NCBI RefSeq assembly: GCF_007655005.1
Contig: NZ_SZVW01000003.1
Location: 186,001 to 250,000 of the forward strand
Reading direction: 5' to 3'
Length of the DNA: 64,000 nt
From: Streptomyces tibetensis
Lineage (GTDB): Bacteria > Actinomycetota > Actinomycetes > Streptomycetales > Streptomycetaceae
Positions 56,869 through 64,000 of the stretch are shown in pieces. The notes beneath the pieces are model-generated. The model did no database searches. It was given only the letters and a program-made list of their open reading frames with translations, and was not told the origin of the DNA. The first letter of the stretch is position 1. Every line of letters starts with the position of its first letter. The translations under genes and the position numbers were made by a program.

Positions 56869-56889
56869 CCTGCGGATTCGAGCACTCTG

Positions 56890-56906
56890 TTCACACCCCG
56901 TGTGAA
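56890..56906. promoter_or_regulatory. Palindrome TTCACAC-CCC-GTGTGAA
   Basis: A perfect 7+3+7 palindrome 46 bases before the TPR regulator at 56952. A near copy with 14 of the 15 leftmost bases identical occurs on the other strand at 59315-59331. Confidence 0.55.
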
Positions 56907-56951
56907 GGCGGAACCACTACTCTGTCGGCACCGAGCCACCGGGGGGCCCAC

Positions 56952-58292
56952 ATGCAGCCCAACACTCTGCTCGACGCGATCCTGGACGAGGCCGGGATCT
57001 CGCACGCGGGGCTGGCCGCACACGTCAACCAGGCAGGGCGGGCCCGTGGCCTGTCCCTGAGGTACGAACACACCGCCGTCGCCCGGTGGTTGAAGGGGCA
57101 GCGCCCCCGGGGGCAAGTGCCCGACCTGATCTGCGAAGTGCTCGCCGCCCGGCTGCAACGGCACGTCACGCTCGACGACATCGGCCTCGGCGTGCCCGGC
57201 GAGCCGTCCGCCCCGCACACCGGCACGCTGTCCGGGTTCGTCGAACGGGCCACCGCCCTGTGGCGCTCCGACCAGCAGCAGCGCCCGCACATCCTGGGCG
57301 CGCCCGCCCTCACCGGCACGCCCGCGGTGATGCCGGTGTGGGAGTGGGAGAACCCGCCCGAGGACGTGGACGTCTCGCGGGGCGGCAGACACCGGGTCAC
57401 GGCGGGCGACCTGGAGATGCTGCGGGCCGCCCGTACGCACTACGAGCAGATGTACCGCAAGGCCGGGGGCATCGCCACCCGGGCCCGGATCGTCGGCTTC
57501 CTCAACGCCGAGGCCGCCCCGCTGCTGCGCGGCAGTTACACCGACGAGACCGGCCGCCAACTGCACCGGGCCACCGGCGGGTTGGTGGCGGTCGCCGGCA
57601 TCTGCGCCTACGACTCCGACGCGCACGGGCTGGCCCAGCGCTACTTCCACCAGGCGCTGCGGCTGGCGAAGGCCAGCGGCGACCGGGGACTCGGGGCGTA
57701 CGTCATCGCTCTGCTGGTCAACCAGTCGCTGTTCATGCGGGAGTACCGGCAGGCCGTCGCCTTCGCGGAGGCCGCGCTGCGGGCCGCAGGCAAGCACATC
57801 ACCCCGGCGCTCGCCTCCGACCTGTACGCGATGCAGGCCAAGGCGTACGCGCATCTCGGCGACGGCACGAGCGCCCTGTCCCGTATCCGGCGGGCCGAGC
57901 AGGCGGCCGAGCGCATCCGGCGCGGCTACGAGCCCGACGAGACCGGCTATGTCCAGCCCGGGCTCGTGAACGTCCAGGTCGCGGAGGCGTTGCTGAGCCT
58001 GGGCGAGATCGCGGCCGCCGGAGAGCATGCCGCGGCCGCCGTCGACAACCCGGCGCACGACCGCGGCCGGGTGCACCGGCTGGCCATGCTCAGCACCATC
58101 GAACTGCGGCAGGGCAACGCCGACAAGGCGGTGGCCATCGCCGTGCAGATGGCCGAGCAGGCCCGGGGCATGGAGTCCCAGCGGCTGCGCGACCGGCTGC
58201 GCGCGGTGCGGGAGCACCTGGTGCGCAACGGCTGCGCGGGCACCGCCGAGGCCGCCGAACTCATCGACGGAGCACTGCGCGTACCGTTGTAG
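56952..58292 (+). CDS. NsdA-like TPR transcriptional regulator
   Basis: A 446-residue protein. The N terminus (TLLDAILDEAGISHAGLAAHVNQAG...YEHTAVARWLKGQRPRG) looks like an XRE-type DNA-binding domain. From about residue 190 it is a helical repeat region with TPR character (GLAQRYFHQALRLAKASGD; AVAFAEAALRAAGKH; IAVQMAEQARGM). The composition and layout resemble the Streptomyces NsdA family of developmental and antibiotic regulators. The ATG at 56952 is given; a GTG at 56859 lacks support. The palindrome at 56890 is a candidate operator. Confidence 0.85.
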   Translation: MQPNTLLDAILDEAGISHAGLAAHVNQAGRARGLSLRYEHTAVARWLKGQRPRGQVPDLICEVLAARLQRHVTLDDIGLGVPGEPSAPHTGTLSGFVERATALWRSDQQQRPHILGAPALTGTPAVMPVWEWENPPEDVDVSRGGRHRVTAGDLEMLRAARTHYEQMYRKAGGIATRARIVGFLNAEAAPLLRGSYTDETGRQLHRATGGLVAVAGICAYDSDAHGLAQRYFHQALRLAKASGDRGLGAYVIALLVNQSLFMREYRQAVAFAEAALRAAGKHITPALASDLYAMQAKAYAHLGDGTSALSRIRRAEQAAERIRRGYEPDETGYVQPGLVNVQVAEALLSLGEIAAAGEHAAAAVDNPAHDRGRVHRLAMLSTIELRQGNADKAVAIAVQMAEQARGMESQRLRDRLRAVREHLVRNGCAGTAEAAELIDGALRVPL

Positions 58293-58398
58293 ATCCGGGC
58301 CCGGGTGCCCGGATCGCTCCGAGGCGCTTCCCGTGCGCCTGCTGCCCGTCCGTCCCTGCTGCGATATTGCCACTTACTCGACGGAAGGTGGCAGAACC

Positions 58399-58944
58399 GT
58401 GCAGTGGACGAAACACAACGAGCAAAATGTGTACTCAAACCGCTGGTTCAGCGTCAATCTCGCGGATGTCGAACTGCCGGACGGCAGGCATCTGGACCAC
58501 TTCCTCATACGGCTGCGGCCCGTTGCGGTGGCCACGGTCGTGAACGAGGCCAACGAGGTGCTGCTGCTCTGGCGGCACCGTTTCATCACCGACAGCTGGG
58601 GGTGGGAACTCGCGGCGGGAGTGGTCGAGGACGGTGAGGACATCGCCCGTGCGGCCGCCAGGGAACTGGAGGAGGAGACGGGCTGGCGGCCGGGACCCCT
58701 GCACCACCTCATGAGCGTGGAGCCGTCCAACGGGCTCACCGACGCCCGGCACCACGTGTACTGGGCCGACGAGGGCGAGTACGTCGGGCACCCCGTGGAC
58801 GACTTCGAGTCGGACCGCCGTGAATGGGTGCCCCTCAAGGTCGTCCCCGACATGGTCGCCCGCGGCGAGGTCCCGGCCGCCAACATGGCGGCCGCATTAC
58901 TCCTGCTGCACCATCTCAGGCTCGGTCAGGACACGTTGCCCTGA
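58399..58944 (+). CDS. NUDIX hydrolase with TTA codon
   Basis: A 181-residue ADP-ribose-pyrophosphatase-like protein. The full Nudix box GVVEDGEDIARAAARELEEETGW fits GX5EX7REUXEEXGU. RHRFITDSWGWELAAG precedes it, as in ADPRases. Codon 167 is TTA (58897-58899). The GTG at 58399 follows GGAAGG at 58382-58387. It converges on the small coiled-coil gene, with a single base between the stops, and lies 106 bases after the TPR regulator, possibly co-transcribed. Confidence 0.9.
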   Translation: MQWTKHNEQNVYSNRWFSVNLADVELPDGRHLDHFLIRLRPVAVATVVNEANEVLLLWRHRFITDSWGWELAAGVVEDGEDIARAAARELEEETGWRPGPLHHLMSVEPSNGLTDARHHVYWADEGEYVGHPVDDFESDRREWVPLKVVPDMVARGEVPAANMAAALLLLHHLRLGQDTLP

Positions 58945-58945
58945 G

Positions 58946-59203
58946 CTAGCGCCCCAGCGCCTGCCAGATCGTCACGACGAGGGCACCCACGGCGGTGAGG
59001 GCGGCGACCGCGGGCAGCGGCCAGCGCGCGTGTTCCAGCGAGTTGATCCGGGTGTTGAGCTCGTCGAGTTCCTTGGCGGTCTCCTCGGTGCGATGGCTGA
59101 GCAGAGCCAGCCCGCCCTCGACGCGGGCGTAGGCCACATCGAGGCGGCGCCGTAACTCTGCGAGTTCTCCATGAACGACGGGATGTTCGGGCTCGGCGGT
59201 CAC
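58946..59203 (-). CDS. Small coiled-coil membrane protein with TTA codon
   Basis: 85 residues. The first half is a coiled coil (ELAELRRRLDVAYARVEGG; RTEETAKELDELNTRINSL), and the C-terminal segment (PAVAALTAVGALVVTIWQAL) spans the membrane. The GTG at 59203 is chosen because AAAGGAG lies 7 bases upstream; a longer frame to 59260 has no such site. Leu codon TTA at 59153-59155 (reverse strand) makes it potentially bldA-dependent. The palindrome copy at 59315 lies upstream. Function unknown. Confidence 0.75.
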   Translation of the reverse strand: MTAEPEHPVVHGELAELRRRLDVAYARVEGGLALLSHRTEETAKELDELNTRINSLEHARWPLPAVAALTAVGALVVTIWQALGR

Positions 59204-59314
59204 GAGTCCGCTCCTTTCCGTAGTCGTTTTCACATCCCTTGCATGCGCATGAGGAGTCAACTCGCCTGGTGGGCGCCTGGGGAGAGTGTGCGTAGGGCAT
59301 ATGCGAGCCCGGCG

Positions 59315-59331
59315 CGCACACGGTGTGTGAA
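59315..59331. promoter_or_regulatory. Second copy of the TTCACAC palindrome
   Basis: On the minus strand TTCACACACCGTGTGCG. Fourteen of its first 15 bases equal the site at 56890. It lies 112 bases upstream of the small coiled-coil gene. Confidence 0.5.
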
Positions 59332-59336
59332 TGCCG

Positions 59337-59368
59337 CGGGCCCGGCACCAAATGCGTTGCCGGGCCCG
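59337..59368 (-). terminator. Hairpin after hydroxyacyl-CoA dehydrogenase gene
   Basis: An 11-bp perfect stem CGGGCCCGGCA/TGCCGGGCCCG with a 10-nt loop, downstream of the minus-strand dehydrogenase gene that ends at 59439. Confidence 0.8.
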
Positions 59369-59438
59369 TCGCTTGGCCGAAATCTGACCGTCCGTAATCG
59401 GCCTCGGGGGGCCGGTACGGCATGGCGAAGTGGATCGG

Positions 59439-60314
59439 TCAGGCGTACGTGTAGAAGCCCGAACCCGTCTTGCGGCCCAGCCTGCCCGCGTCGACCATGC
59501 GCTGCAGGAGCGGGGGAGCGGCGTACAGGGGCTCCTTGTACTCCTCGTACATGGACTGCGCGACCGAGGCGACCGTGTCCAGGCCGATCAGGTCGGACAG
59601 CTTCAGGGGGCCCATCGGGTGGGCGCAGCCCATCTCCATGCCGTTGTCGATGTCCTCGCGGCTGGCGATGCCCGTCTCGAACATCCGGATCGCGGAGAGC
59701 AGATACGGGATCAGCAGCGCGTTGACCACGAAGCCGGAGCGGTCCTGGGCGCGGATCGCGTGCTTGCCGAGCAGCTTCTCGGTGAAGAGCTGGGCGCGGC
59801 TGATCGTGCCCTCGGACGTGGTGAGCGCCGGGATCAGCTCGACGAGATTCTGCACCGGGGCCGGGTTGAAGAAGTGGATGCCGATGACCTGGTCGGGGCG
59901 CGAGGTCGCGACCGCCAGCTTCACCAGCGGGATCGAGGAGGTGTTGGACGCCAGGATCGCGTCCGGCCGGGTCACGACCTGGTCGAGCACCTGGAAGATC
60001 TCGGTCTTGACCTGCTCGTTCTCGACGACGGCCTCGATCACCAGGTCACGGTCGGCGAACTCGCCGAGATCCGTGGTGAAGCTCAGGCGGGCCAGCGTGG
60101 CCTCCTTCTCCTCCTCGGTGATCTTGCCGCGCTCGGCTGCCTTGGCCAGGGAGGTGAACAGCCGGGTGCGGCCGATCTCCAGTGCCTCGCCGGTGGTCTC
60201 GGCGACCATGACGTCCAGGCCGGCCCGGGCGCACACCTCGGCGATGCCCGCGCCCATCTGACCGCAGCCCACGACTCCGACGCGTGCAATGTCTCCCGCT
60301 GGGATGTCCGTCAC
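59439..60314 (-). CDS. 3-hydroxybutyryl-CoA dehydrogenase
   Basis: A 291-residue enzyme. VGVVGCGQMGAGIAEVCARAG is the NAD-binding motif, SNTSSIPLVKLA and GIHFFNPAPVQNLVELI hold the catalytic His and neighbours, and DNGMEMGCAHPMGPLKLSDLIGLD is the C-terminal domain. It interconverts 3-hydroxybutyryl-CoA and acetoacetyl-CoA in fatty acid or PHB-type metabolism. The GTG at 60314 gives MTDIPAGDI. Single gene with its own terminator. Confidence 0.95.
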   Translation of the reverse strand: MTDIPAGDIARVGVVGCGQMGAGIAEVCARAGLDVMVAETTGEALEIGRTRLFTSLAKAAERGKITEEEKEATLARLSFTTDLGEFADRDLVIEAVVENEQVKTEIFQVLDQVVTRPDAILASNTSSIPLVKLAVATSRPDQVIGIHFFNPAPVQNLVELIPALTTSEGTISRAQLFTEKLLGKHAIRAQDRSGFVVNALLIPYLLSAIRMFETGIASREDIDNGMEMGCAHPMGPLKLSDLIGLDTVASVAQSMYEEYKEPLYAAPPLLQRMVDAGRLGRKTGSGFYTYA

Positions 60315-60453
60315 ATCGTCCCTTTCGCTGCTGATCTACGTCCGGGCAGACCGGCCGGGTCCCGGCGACTGCTCCGTTCGTGCACGTTACTCCGAAGTAT
60401 CGATGATCGATCGCCGGGGGGCGGGCCCGCATCGGGCATGCTGGCCCCGGAGC

Positions 60454-60484
60454 GATCCGCGACCGGGCGGATCCGCGGCTTTTT
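60454..60484 (+). terminator. Hairpin plus T-run just before GHL10 gene
   Basis: GATCCGC (60454-60460) and GCGGATC (60467-60473) form a 7-bp stem with a 6-nt loop, followed by CGCGGC and TTTTT (60480-60484). It ends 5 bases before the ATG at 60490, so it is a possible attenuator. Confidence 0.4.
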
Positions 60485-60489
60485 GGGGC

Positions 60490-61725
60490 ATGCGGATGGG
60501 ACGAGTCTCACGCAGGGCGTTCGCGGTCGCGGCGCTGTCGGCTTTCACGATGATGCCTCGGGCGTCGGCCGCGAGCGGGCGCCGGGGCGGGGCGCCGGAC
60601 TCCGAGATGCGGGGCGTCTGGATCGCGTCCGTGGCCAACCGGGACTGGCCCTCCAAGCCGGGGCTGACCGCCTCGCAGCAGCGCGCCGAACTGCTCACTC
60701 ACCTCGACACGGCGGTCCGCAACCGGCTCAACACCGTGTTTTTCCAGGTCCGGCCCACGGCGGACGCCCTGTGGCCCTCACCGTACGAGCCGTGGTCGCA
60801 GTACCTCACCGGCACCCAGGGCAAGGACCCCGGCTGGGATCCGCTGGGCACGGCCGTCAAGGAGGCGCATGCCCGTGGTCTTCGGCTGCACGCGTGGTTC
60901 AACCCGTACCGGATCGCCGCCCACGCCGACCCGGCCCGGCTCGCCCCCTCCCACCCGGCGCGCGAGAACCCGGACTGGGTGGTGACGTACGGCGGGAAGC
61001 TCTTCTACAACCCGGGGCTGCCCGAGGTCCGTGCCTTCGTGGAGGACGCGATGCTCCACGCGGTGGCGAAGTACCCCGTGGACGGCGTCCACTTCGACGA
61101 CTACTTCTACCCCTACCCCGTGGCGGGGCAGACCTTCGACGACGAGGACGCCTACGACGAGCACGGCGACGGCTTCCCGGACCGGGCCGCCTGGCGGCGG
61201 GACAACATCGACCGGCTGGTGCGTGAGACCGCGGACCGGGTGAAGGAGGTGCGGCCGAGCGCCCGCTTCGGCATCAGCCCGTTCGGCGTGTGGCGCAACG
61301 CCTCGACGGACCCGGCCGGTTCGGACACCCGGGCCGGTGTGCAGACCTACGACGACCTGCACGCGGACACCCGCAAGTGGGTGCGCGAGGGCTGGATCGA
61401 CTACATCGTCCCGCAGCTGTACTGGAACATCGGCTTCGCCGCGGCCGACTACGCGAAGCTGGTGCCCTGGTGGGCGAAGGTCGCGCGCGACAGCCCGACG
61501 CAGCTGTACGTGGGGGAGGCGCTGTACAAGGCCGGCGACCCGGCGCAGCCAGCGGCATGGCAGGAGACGGCTGAACTGTCCCGGCATCTGACGCTGGCCG
61601 GGAAGTACGCGCAGGTGCGCGGACACGTCTACTTCGCCGCCCGGGACGTGGCGGCCGACCGGATCGGGTCGATGGCGCGGGTGGTCGCCGACCACTACGG
61701 GCAGCCGGCGTCGCCTCCGCGCTGA
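60490..61725 (+). CDS. Tat-exported GHL10-family glycoside-hydrolase-like protein
   Basis: 411 residues. The N terminus MRMGRVSRRAFAVAALSAF has the twin-arginine SRRxF motif and a hydrophobic segment ending in ASA, so export by the TatAC system is predicted. The mature part starts EMRGVWIASVANRDWPS, followed by FFQVRPTADALW, HAWFNPYRIA, VDGVHFDDYFYPYP and GWIDYIVPQLYW, signatures of the GHL10/DUF187 barrel. It probably acts on a cell-wall or secreted polysaccharide. ATG 60496 is an alternative start. No operon partner. Confidence 0.92.
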   Translation: MRMGRVSRRAFAVAALSAFTMMPRASAASGRRGGAPDSEMRGVWIASVANRDWPSKPGLTASQQRAELLTHLDTAVRNRLNTVFFQVRPTADALWPSPYEPWSQYLTGTQGKDPGWDPLGTAVKEAHARGLRLHAWFNPYRIAAHADPARLAPSHPARENPDWVVTYGGKLFYNPGLPEVRAFVEDAMLHAVAKYPVDGVHFDDYFYPYPVAGQTFDDEDAYDEHGDGFPDRAAWRRDNIDRLVRETADRVKEVRPSARFGISPFGVWRNASTDPAGSDTRAGVQTYDDLHADTRKWVREGWIDYIVPQLYWNIGFAAADYAKLVPWWAKVARDSPTQLYVGEALYKAGDPAQPAAWQETAELSRHLTLAGKYAQVRGHVYFAARDVAADRIGSMARVVADHYGQPASPPR

Positions 61726-61777
61726 GCGGCCGAATGTCCTGGTCGTGCGGGTCGATCCTCGGCCGGAGCTTCTACCA

Positions 61778-61969
61778 GGGGCGCCAGCCGCCGCCCCCGT
61801 GCCGAGTCGCCGACGGCCAGGGGCAGCCGCCGCCTCGACGTAGGGTCGCCGACCCCGATGGGCGCCAGCCGCCGCCCCCGTGCCGAGTCGCCGACGGCCA
61901 GGGGCAGCCGCCGCCTCCACGTAGGGTCGCCGACCCCGCCGGGCACCAGCCGCCGCCCCCGCGCCGAGT
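61778..61969. repeat. 81-bp tandem repeat, about 2.4 copies
   Basis: Units align with period 81 (landmarks at 61782, 61863 and 61944). Each unit is two diverged half-units of about 40 bases that both contain CAGCCGCCGCC and GTCGCCGAC. Only a few bases differ between the full units. Minus-strand reading gives GVGDPT.RRRLPLAVGDSARGRR. It fills the gap between convergent GHL10 and DUF1918 genes. Confidence 0.93.
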
Positions 61970-62169
61970 CATGGCCCGGTCATGGTCTCCCTGTGCCGGA
62001 TCTCCGTGTCGGGTCCCGGGGAGCACACGCCCTCGTGCCCGTCCTCGAACCGGACGCGGTACGGGGGGTTGCCCTCCTGGCCGAGCACTTCGACGATCTC
62101 GCCGATCTTGTCGTGCTGACCGACCACCCTGCCGTGCTGGACAAGCTGGTCGCCCACGGTTGCGCGCAT
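61969..62169 (-). CDS. DUF1918 small protein
   Basis: 66 residues starting MRATVGDQLVQHGRVVGQHDKIGEIVEVLGQ, with YRVRFEDGHEGVCSPGPD: the compact beta-barrel-like DUF1918 domain common in actinobacteria. ATG 62169 is preceded by GAGGAGG. Role unknown. Its stop touches the end of the 81-bp repeat tract. Confidence 0.88.
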   Translation of the reverse strand: MRATVGDQLVQHGRVVGQHDKIGEIVEVLGQEGNPPYRVRFEDGHEGVCSPGPDTEIRHRETMTGP

Positions 62170-62262
62170 CTGGGGCCTCCTCACGATGTGCGGAGCAGCG
62201 GTCCGTGGCCTTGAGTCTACGGCGGGGTGCGCCCGTCGGCAGTGGCCGTGCACGCTCCCCGC

Positions 62263-63138
62263 TCAGCCCCGTGATCGCTGTGTGACGGCGATGCAGACCA
62301 GCACCGCCGCGGCCGTCAGCGGGGCGGCGACCGTGAGGTGTTCGCCCAGCAGCAGCACCGACCACACCAGTGTGAGCAGCGGCTGGGCGAGCTGCAACTG
62401 GCTGGCCTTGGGGATGCCGATGGCCGCCATGCCGCGGTACCAGACGACCAGCCCGACGAACTGCGAGCCCGCCGCGACCCAGAGCAGGCCGGTGACGCTG
62501 TGCGCGGTCAGCTGCACGGGTTCGTGGGCCAGGGCGATCGAGGCGACCGGCACGGTCAGCGGCAGGCACAGCGCCAGCGCCCAGCCGATCACCTGCCAGC
62601 CCGGCATGACCCGGGCCAGCCGGCCGCCCTCGGTGTAGCCGGCCGCGCAGACCAGCAGTGCGGCGAACAGGTACAGGTCGGCGGTGGTCAGGGCGCCGCC
62701 GCTCTGCTGCGCGGTGAAGGCCAGTACCGCGGCCGCGCCCGCGAGGGCGGCGATCCAGAAGGTGCGCGAGGGCCGGGTGCCGACGCGCAGGGCCGAGAAG
62801 AGCGCCGTGGTGAGGGGGAGCAGGCCGACCACGACGGCCGCGTGCGCGGTGGTGGAGGTCTCCAGTGCCAGTGTGGTCAGCAGCGGGAAGCCGAGGACGA
62901 CGCCGGCTCCGACGACCGCGAGGCCCGGCCAGTGCCGCCGGGCGGGCAACGGCACCCGCAGCGCCAGGAGGGCCGAGCCCGCGATCACCGCGGCCAGGAC
63001 GCTCCGCACGGCGACGAGCGACCAGGGCCCGAACCCCTCCAGTCCCCAGGCGGTCGCGGGGAACGTCAGGGAGAAGGCGACGACGCCGAGGGCCGCCTGG
63101 AGCGTGCCGAAGCCGCTGCCTTCCCGATCCGGTGCGGC
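62263..63138 (-). CDS. EamA/DMT-family transporter
   Basis: About 291 residues with ten hydrophobic segments in two EamA repeats (LQAALGVVAFSLTFPATAWGLEG; GLLWVAAGSQFVGLVVWYRGMAAIG; LAQPLLTLVWSVLLLGEHLT). Probable exporter of a metabolite. The GTG at 63138 is preferred because it places the palindrome AGTAGCGCTACT upstream; the ATG at 63183 would overlap the start of the divergent MocR gene. The pair is probably regulator plus target transporter. Confidence 0.85.
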   Translation of the reverse strand, partial: AAPDREGSGFGTLQAALGVVAFSLTFPATAWGLEGFGPWSLVAVRSVLAAVIAGSALLALRVPLPARRHWPGLAVVGAGVVLGFPLLTTLALETSTTAHAAVVVGLLPLTTALFSALRVGTRPSRTFWIAALAGAAAVLAFTAQQSGGALTTADLYLFAALLVCAAGYTEGGRLARVMPGWQVIGWALALCLPLTVPVASIALAHEPVQLTAHSVTGLLWVAAGSQFVGLVVWYRGMAAIGIPKASQLQLAQPLLTLVWSVLLLGEHLTVAAPLTAAAVLVCIAVTQRSRG

Positions 63139-63159
63139 CACTGCTATCGCGGGCGGCGC

Positions 63160-63171
63160 AGTAGCGCTACT
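63160..63171. promoter_or_regulatory. AGTAGCGCTACT palindrome in divergent promoter
   Basis: A perfect 12-bp palindrome between the EamA and MocR genes. It overlaps TACTCT (63168-63173), a -10-like box 8 bases before the MocR ATG. Candidate MocR operator. Confidence 0.5.
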
Positions 63172-63181
63172 CTGTGCTCTC

Positions 63182-64000
63182 ATGCAAGAGCGTAGCAGCG
63201 TGGGTGAACTGGCGGAACAGCTGCGGCGGGAGCTCGACCGCTACTCACCCGGTGGAAAGCTGCCGTCGAGCCGGGCCCTGGTCGAGCGGTTCCGGGTAAG
63301 CCCGGTGACGGTGTCGCGGGCCCTGGCGCAGCTCGCCGCCGAGGGTCTGGTGGTCACCCGGCCCGGCGCGGGCGCCTTCCGCGCGCAGGCCAGGACGGCG
63401 CCGGCTCCCACCGGCGACACCTCCTGGCAGGAGGTCGCGCTCAGCGCGGACGGCGCCGCCGACCTCGTGCCGCGTTCCGTGGACGCCTCCGGGGTGCTGG
63501 TGTCGCTGGCCGCCCCGCCGCCCGGCGTGATCGAGTTCAACGGCGGCTATCTGCACCCGTCCCTGCAGCCCGAGCGGGCGATGGCCGCCGCCCTCTCGCG
63601 CGCCGGGCGCCGTCCCGGTGCCTGGGGGCGACCGCCCATGGAGGGGCTGCCGGAGCTGCGCGAGTGGTTCGCGCGGAGCATCGGCGGGTCGGTCACGGCC
63701 GCCGAGGTGCTGGTCACCGCCGGCGGGCAGTCCGCGCTCACCACCGCCCTGCGCGCCCTCGCCCCGCCCGGCGCACCCGTCCTGGTCGAGTCGCCCACCT
63801 ACCCCGGCATGCTCGCCATCGCCCGCGCCGCCGGCCTGCGCCCGGTGCCCGTCCCGGTGGACGCCGACGGCGTGCGTCCGGCGCTGCTCGCGGACGCGTT
63901 CCGGGCCACCGGCGCCCCGGCCTTCGTCTGCCAGCCTCTCTTCCAGAACCCCACGGGCGCGGTGCTCGCGCCCGAGCGGCGCGCCGAGGTGCTGCGCATC
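63182..64000 (+). CDS. MocR-type GntR/aminotransferase regulator, partial
   Basis: The first 273 codons of a GntR-aminotransferase fusion, cut by the window end. The winged helix occupies about residues 1-72 (KLPSSRALVERFRVSPVTVSRALAQLAAEGLVVTRPGAG). The aminotransferase part starts near residue 115 (FNGGYLHPSL; LVTAGGQSALTTALRAL; VESPTYPGMLAIARAAGL; PLFQNPTGAVL). The PLP Lys would lie beyond the window. It is divergent from the EamA transporter. ATG 63182, with no Shine-Dalgarno, suggests leaderless translation. Confidence 0.9.
   Translation, partial: MQERSSVGELAEQLRRELDRYSPGGKLPSSRALVERFRVSPVTVSRALAQLAAEGLVVTRPGAGAFRAQARTAPAPTGDTSWQEVALSADGAADLVPRSVDASGVLVSLAAPPPGVIEFNGGYLHPSLQPERAMAAALSRAGRRPGAWGRPPMEGLPELREWFARSIGGSVTAAEVLVTAGGQSALTTALRALAPPGAPVLVESPTYPGMLAIARAAGLRPVPVPVDADGVRPALLADAFRATGAPAFVCQPLFQNPTGAVLAPERRAEVLRI

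Noticed and set aside
56890..56906. Reading the palindrome as an iron box or a CRP-like site.
   Set aside because: It does not match the DtxR-family consensus, and the TGTGA-N6-TCACA spacing of CRP is absent.

Overview
The window is high-GC actinobacterial DNA and reads as a Streptomyces chromosome segment. Third codon positions are almost all G or C, and GTG starts and GTGA/ATGA stop-start overlaps are common. It carries the Pup-proteasome locus, a conservon (cvn9/rar type) and the infC-rpmI-rplT and pheST blocks. No rRNA, tRNA, CRISPR array, phage or transposase was found, and gene order looks core-like.

Positions 1-12 kb hold the Pup-proteasome system: dop, pup, prcB, prcA, then a divergent LacI regulator/MFS transporter pair, then pafA. 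Two FKBP-type isomerases and the WYL regulators pafB and pafC follow. Dop deamidates the C-terminal Gln of Pup, PafA ligates Pup to lysines, and PrcAB is the core protease. The ATPase (Mpa/ARC) is not in the window. Positions 12-17.6 kb carry a small membrane protein, tatA, tatC, a diacylglycerol-kinase-like enzyme and a Ski2-like helicase. Positions 18-22.6 kb are a five-gene conservon (sensor-like ATPase, roadblock protein, DUF742 protein, Ras-like GTPase, CYP157-type P450 with EQSLW in place of the EXXR motif).

Positions 22.6-34 kb are a mosaic: pseudouridine synthase, acetyltransferase, an iron-box-preceded siderophore-interacting protein, a 5'-3' exonuclease, a betaine-type ABC importer whose permease is fused to two substrate-binding domains, an XRE-cupin regulator coupled to a metal-receptor-like protein, and a TDT transporter with a divergent LysR regulator. 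Positions 34.2-40.9 kb form a complete-looking gamma-glutamylation catabolic cluster (class I amidotransferase, permease, GntR/FadR regulator, glutamine-synthetase-like enzyme, aldehyde dehydrogenase, short-chain dehydrogenase). It matches the ethanolamine route around GlnA4 of S. coelicolor. A sequence motif with identical spacing lies before the permease and in the regulator/glnA4 gap.

Positions 41-47.6 kb hold a DUF2510 membrane protein, an alanine-racemase-fold enzyme, a repeat-rich membrane protein coupled to a mycosin-like subtilase, an SseB-like protein and a DUF1844 protein. Positions 47.7-55.4 kb are translation genes: infC (apparent AUC start behind a leader with an attenuator-like hairpin), rpmI, rplT, a TrmH/SpoU methyltransferase, an orphan histidine kinase with a TTA codon, and pheS-pheT. 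Positions 55.6-64 kb carry a SpoIIE-type phosphatase, an NsdA-like TPR regulator, a NUDIX hydrolase and a small coiled-coil membrane protein (both with TTA codons), 3-hydroxyacyl-CoA dehydrogenase, a Tat-exported GHL10 protein, a DUF1918 protein, an EamA transporter and the start of a MocR-type regulator.

The intergenic DNA is rich in structure. There are strong terminator hairpins, five tandem-repeat tracts and three copies of a dispersed Streptomyces repeat. Two near-identical palindromes flank the developmental block near 57-59 kb, and several genes have a -10-like box only 6-8 nt before the start codon, which suggests leaderless transcripts.
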